From contig SVEF01000006.1 in the NCBI GenBank assembly GCA_015057585.1, forward strand, positions 97,065 through 161,064: a stretch of DNA of 64,000 nucleotides, read 5' to 3'. This DNA comes from Lachnospiraceae bacterium. Its GTDB lineage: Bacteria; Bacillota; Clostridia; Lachnospirales; Lachnospiraceae. A program made the translations under genes and the position numbers. The notes under the pieces were generated by a model. The model did no database searches and was not told the origin of the DNA. It saw only the letters and a list, made by a program, of their open reading frames with translations. Positions 62,311-64,000 of this stretch are shown here, one piece after another. How positions within the stretch are numbered: the stretch's first letter is position 1; the number at the start of each line of letters is the position of its first letter.

Positions 62311-62583
62311 ATGAAAGCAACAGGAATTGTACGTCGCATCGACGATTTGGGTCGCGTGGTTGTGCCAAAGGAAATCAGAAGGACTTTAAGAATCCGTGAG
62401 GGAGACCCATTACTGACAACATTGATAGAGTCCACAAATGCTGATAAAAACAGCGTTTGTGGGCTTTTTTCTTATGAAGAAAAGAAGAGATTTAGTGACT
62501 TACAGCGTAATATGTTCGCACTAAGTATGATTGATTTCGTAGAAAGGGTTGGAAATAAACAAAAGAAAACTATCAATCAGTAA
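62311..62583 (+). CDS. AbrB/SpoVT-type DNA-binding protein of the mobile element
   Basis: 90 residues from ATG 62311 (ATGGAGG before it). The N-terminal AbrB fold is the same as at 59904; the tail contains '[18 protein letters not shown]'. It lies 14 bp before parA, as expected for a regulator of the element's maintenance genes. An intrinsic-terminator-like hairpin lies inside the coding sequence at 62432-62470. Confidence 0.8.
   Translation: MKATGIVRRIDDLGRVVVPKEIRRTLRIREGDPLLTTLIESTNADKNSVCGLFSYEEKKRFSDLQRNMFALSMIDFVERVGNKQKKTINQ
62432..62470 (+). terminator. Intragenic terminator-like hairpin inside the AbrB gene
   Basis: Stem CCACAAATGCTG / CAGCGTTTGTGG (12 bp, one G-T pair), loop ATAAAAA, then GCTTTTTT. 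The relic copy (60025-60056) has a weakened right arm. It could attenuate parA/parB transcription unless translating ribosomes cover it. Confidence 0.65.
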
Positions 62584-62597
62584 AGGAGAACAAAGAG

Positions 62598-63380
62598 ATG
62601 AGTAAAGTGATTATTTGTGCAAATCAGAAAGGTGGAGTAGCAAAAACCACCACAACATTAAACTTAGGAATTGGACTTGCAAGATTAGGCAAGAAGGTAC
62701 TTTTAGTTGATAATGACCCGCAAGGCTCTCTGACGGAGGCATTAGGTTATCAAGAGCCGGACAGATTAGAGACAACCTTAGCACAGATTATGGAGTGGGT
62801 ATTGAATGAAGAGGATTTCGATTTAGAAGCAGGTATTCTTCATCATGAAGAAGGTGTAGACCTTATGCCAGCCAATATCGAATTATCCGGTGTAGAAACA
62901 TCCCTTATTGGAATTATGAGCAGTGAAACAGTATTAAAGGAGTATATATCTCTGATTGGTGATAAGTATGATTATATCCTTATTGACTGCTCTCCAAACT
63001 TAGGTCAGCTTACATTGAATGCGCTTGTGGCTGCGGATGAAGTAATTATACCGGTACAGGCTGCATATTTGCCGATTAAGGGCTTAGAACAGCTCTTAAA
63101 GACCATCAGTAGAGTAAAGCGTAAAATGAACCCTAAATTGCATATCATGGGCATTTTGCTTACTATGGTGGATTACAGAACCAACTATGCCAGTGAGATT
63201 ACAGATGTTTTATACAGTGTATATGGTTCAAGCATTCACATTTTTGAAACTGCAATTCCTATGTCTGTCAGAGCAGCGGAAACTCCTGCAATGGGTATGA
63301 GTATCTATAAGCATGATGCGAAAGGAAAAGTAGCAGCGGCATATGAGACTTTGACAGAGGAGGTAGCAAACAATGGCTAA
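62598..63380 (+). CDS. parA: ParA-family partition ATPase of an integrative/conjugative element
   Basis: 260 residues. Deviant Walker A '[10 protein letters not shown]' (~11-20), '[12 protein letters not shown]' (A'), Walker B 'YDYILIDCSPNLGQLT' (~120-135), and 'PVQAAYLPIKGL'. No N-terminal HTH, as in the Soj/small ParA group. The AbrB-ParA-ParB order is typical for the left part of Tn1549-like elements in Clostridia. The stop overlaps the parB start by 8 bp. Role: segregation or stabilisation of the excised circular element. Confidence 0.9.
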   Translation: MSKVIICANQKGGVAKTTTTLNLGIGLARLGKKVLLVDNDPQGSLTEALGYQEPDRLETTLAQIMEWVLNEEDFDLEAGILHHEEGVDLMPANIELSGVETSLIGIMSSETVLKEYISLIGDKYDYILIDCSPNLGQLTLNALVAADEVIIPVQAAYLPIKGLEQLLKTISRVKRKMNPKLHIMGILLTMVDYRTNYASEITDVLYSVYGSSIHIFETAIPMSVRAAETPAMGMSIYKHDAKGKVAAAYETLTEEVANNG

Positions 63381-64000
63381 AAGAAATCTTGGAGAAAAAA
63401 TTAAGTTATCGACATATGATGAAATGTTTGGAACGGAAACTATTGGTCACGATGACCAAAAGTCAGAGGGACAGGTTATAAATGTCCCTCTGAGCGAACT
63501 GCATACATTTGAAAATCATCCTTTTAAGGTATTGGATGATGAAAAAATGGAAGAGACTGTAGAAAGCGTAAAAACTTACGGTGTATTAGTGCCGGGGATT
63601 GCAAGACCGAGACGTGGCGGCGGATATGAGATAATTTCCGGTCATCGTAGAAGACGTGCTTCGGAGATTGCAGGGAAAGCAGAGATGCCTTTTATGGTAC
63701 GTGATTATACAGATGATGAAGCTACAATCATCATGGTGGATTCCAATATTCAGAGAGAGGATATTTCCATCAGTGAAAAAGCAAAAGCTTACAGTATGAA
63801 ATATGAAGCTATGAAGCATCAAGGAGCCGCAGGAGGCATTAGCTTAGAGAAAATGAGTGAGCAGTCCGGCGAAAGCAGAAAGACAATTCAGAGATATATC
63901 TGTTTGGCAAGATTAAGTGATGAATTACTTGAACTTGTAGATAGTAAGAAACTCGGTATTTTGCAAGGGCTGGAAATTTCATATTTGGACACAGAGAAGC
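63373..64000 (+). CDS. parB: ParB/Spo0J-type partition protein (5' part only)
   Basis: ATG 63373 overlaps the parA stop; the frame stays open to the window edge (209 codons). After an N-terminal ~35-residue lead come 'VPLSELHTFENHPFKV' and the ParB/sulfiredoxin-like CTP fold 'GYEIISGHRRRRASEIAG' (~97-114). Then 'DSNIQREDISISEKAKAY' and the HTH 'MSEQSGESRKTIQRYICLARL' region (~165-187) follow. It partners ParA and binds a parS-like site not seen in the window. The rest of the element lies beyond 64000. Confidence 0.9.
   Translation, partial: MAKRNLGEKIKLSTYDEMFGTETIGHDDQKSEGQVINVPLSELHTFENHPFKVLDDEKMEETVESVKTYGVLVPGIARPRRGGGYEIISGHRRRRASEIAGKAEMPFMVRDYTDDEATIIMVDSNIQREDISISEKAKAYSMKYEAMKHQGAAGGISLEKMSEQSGESRKTIQRYICLARLSDELLELVDSKKLGILQGLEISYLDTEK

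Overview
The window looks like a chromosomal stretch of an anaerobic, plant-glycan-degrading gut Firmicute, most likely a member of the Lachnospiraceae. This rests on gene content: many UgpA/UgpE-type and LplB-type sugar ABC importers, lipoprotein binding proteins, GH130/GH5/GH1 enzymes with acetyl esterases, large hybrid histidine kinases, and a ParA/ParB conjugative-element head. It also fits strong AGGAGG ribosome sites and moderate GC. I cannot fix the species. No tRNA, rRNA or CRISPR array was seen, and no gene-free stretch exceeds 300 bases; the longest are 42153-42419, 26246-26502 and 62094-62310, each described below.

Region 1 (1-19566, all +) is a beta-mannan/glucomannan utilisation locus. 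It opens with the 3' end of a solute-binding protein and a permease pair. Next come a secreted NHL/TPR protein, a YIP1-family membrane protein and a DUF5696 ectoprotein, then a second permease pair, a 1000-residue lipoprotein made only of repeated binding-like modules, and a second binding protein. The enzymes follow: a GH130 phosphorylase, a GH5 endoglucanase lipoprotein (after a terminator), an SGNH/CE17-like esterase, and an unusual GH1-CE2 fusion. Inferred flow: GH5 cuts glucan or glucomannan at the surface, the importers bring in acetylated oligosaccharides, cytosolic CE17-like and CE2 domains deacetylate them, and GH130 and GH1 finish the breakdown.

Region 2 (19696-26245) is a three-gene signalling operon: a receiver/HD-GYP c-di-GMP phosphodiesterase, a hybrid kinase with Hpt, and a second hybrid kinase fused to a complete DegV-like lipid-binding domain.

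Region 3 (26503-36515) carries pyruvate kinase, two zinc-ribbon ABC exporters flanking a DUF1854 protein, an N-acetylhexosamine-kinase-like phosphotransferase, a PDZ/radical-SAM DUF512 protein and a PHP phosphoesterase.

Region 4 (36670-42152) has a 1366-residue secreted protein with eight copies of a module whose signature is YxGD(Y/W), including a near-perfect 657-bp tandem duplication. A MATE exporter lies convergent to it.

Region 5 (42420-51845) is a second sugar-import operon driven by a promoter overlapped by a textbook CcpA cre site. It holds an S-component-like membrane protein, LplB/YtcP-type permeases, a binding protein, and then two UgpC/MsmX-type ATPases interleaved with four small membrane proteins of unknown function. 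The mannan transporters in region 1 have no ATPase of their own in the window, so these ATPases probably energise several importers in trans.

Region 6 (51885-59728) holds a STAND NTPase with 13 kinesin-light-chain-type TPRs (-), divergent from a giant three-domain glycosyltransferase (Glyphos_transf + GT4 + GT8), and then a TIR-domain protein (-).

Region 7 (59904-64000) is mobile DNA. A decayed copy of an AbrB-ParA element head, whose parA is fused to a frameshifted AraC tail, lies 2407 bp from an intact AbrB-ParA-ParB head that runs off the window. A lipoprotein gene sits between the two copies.
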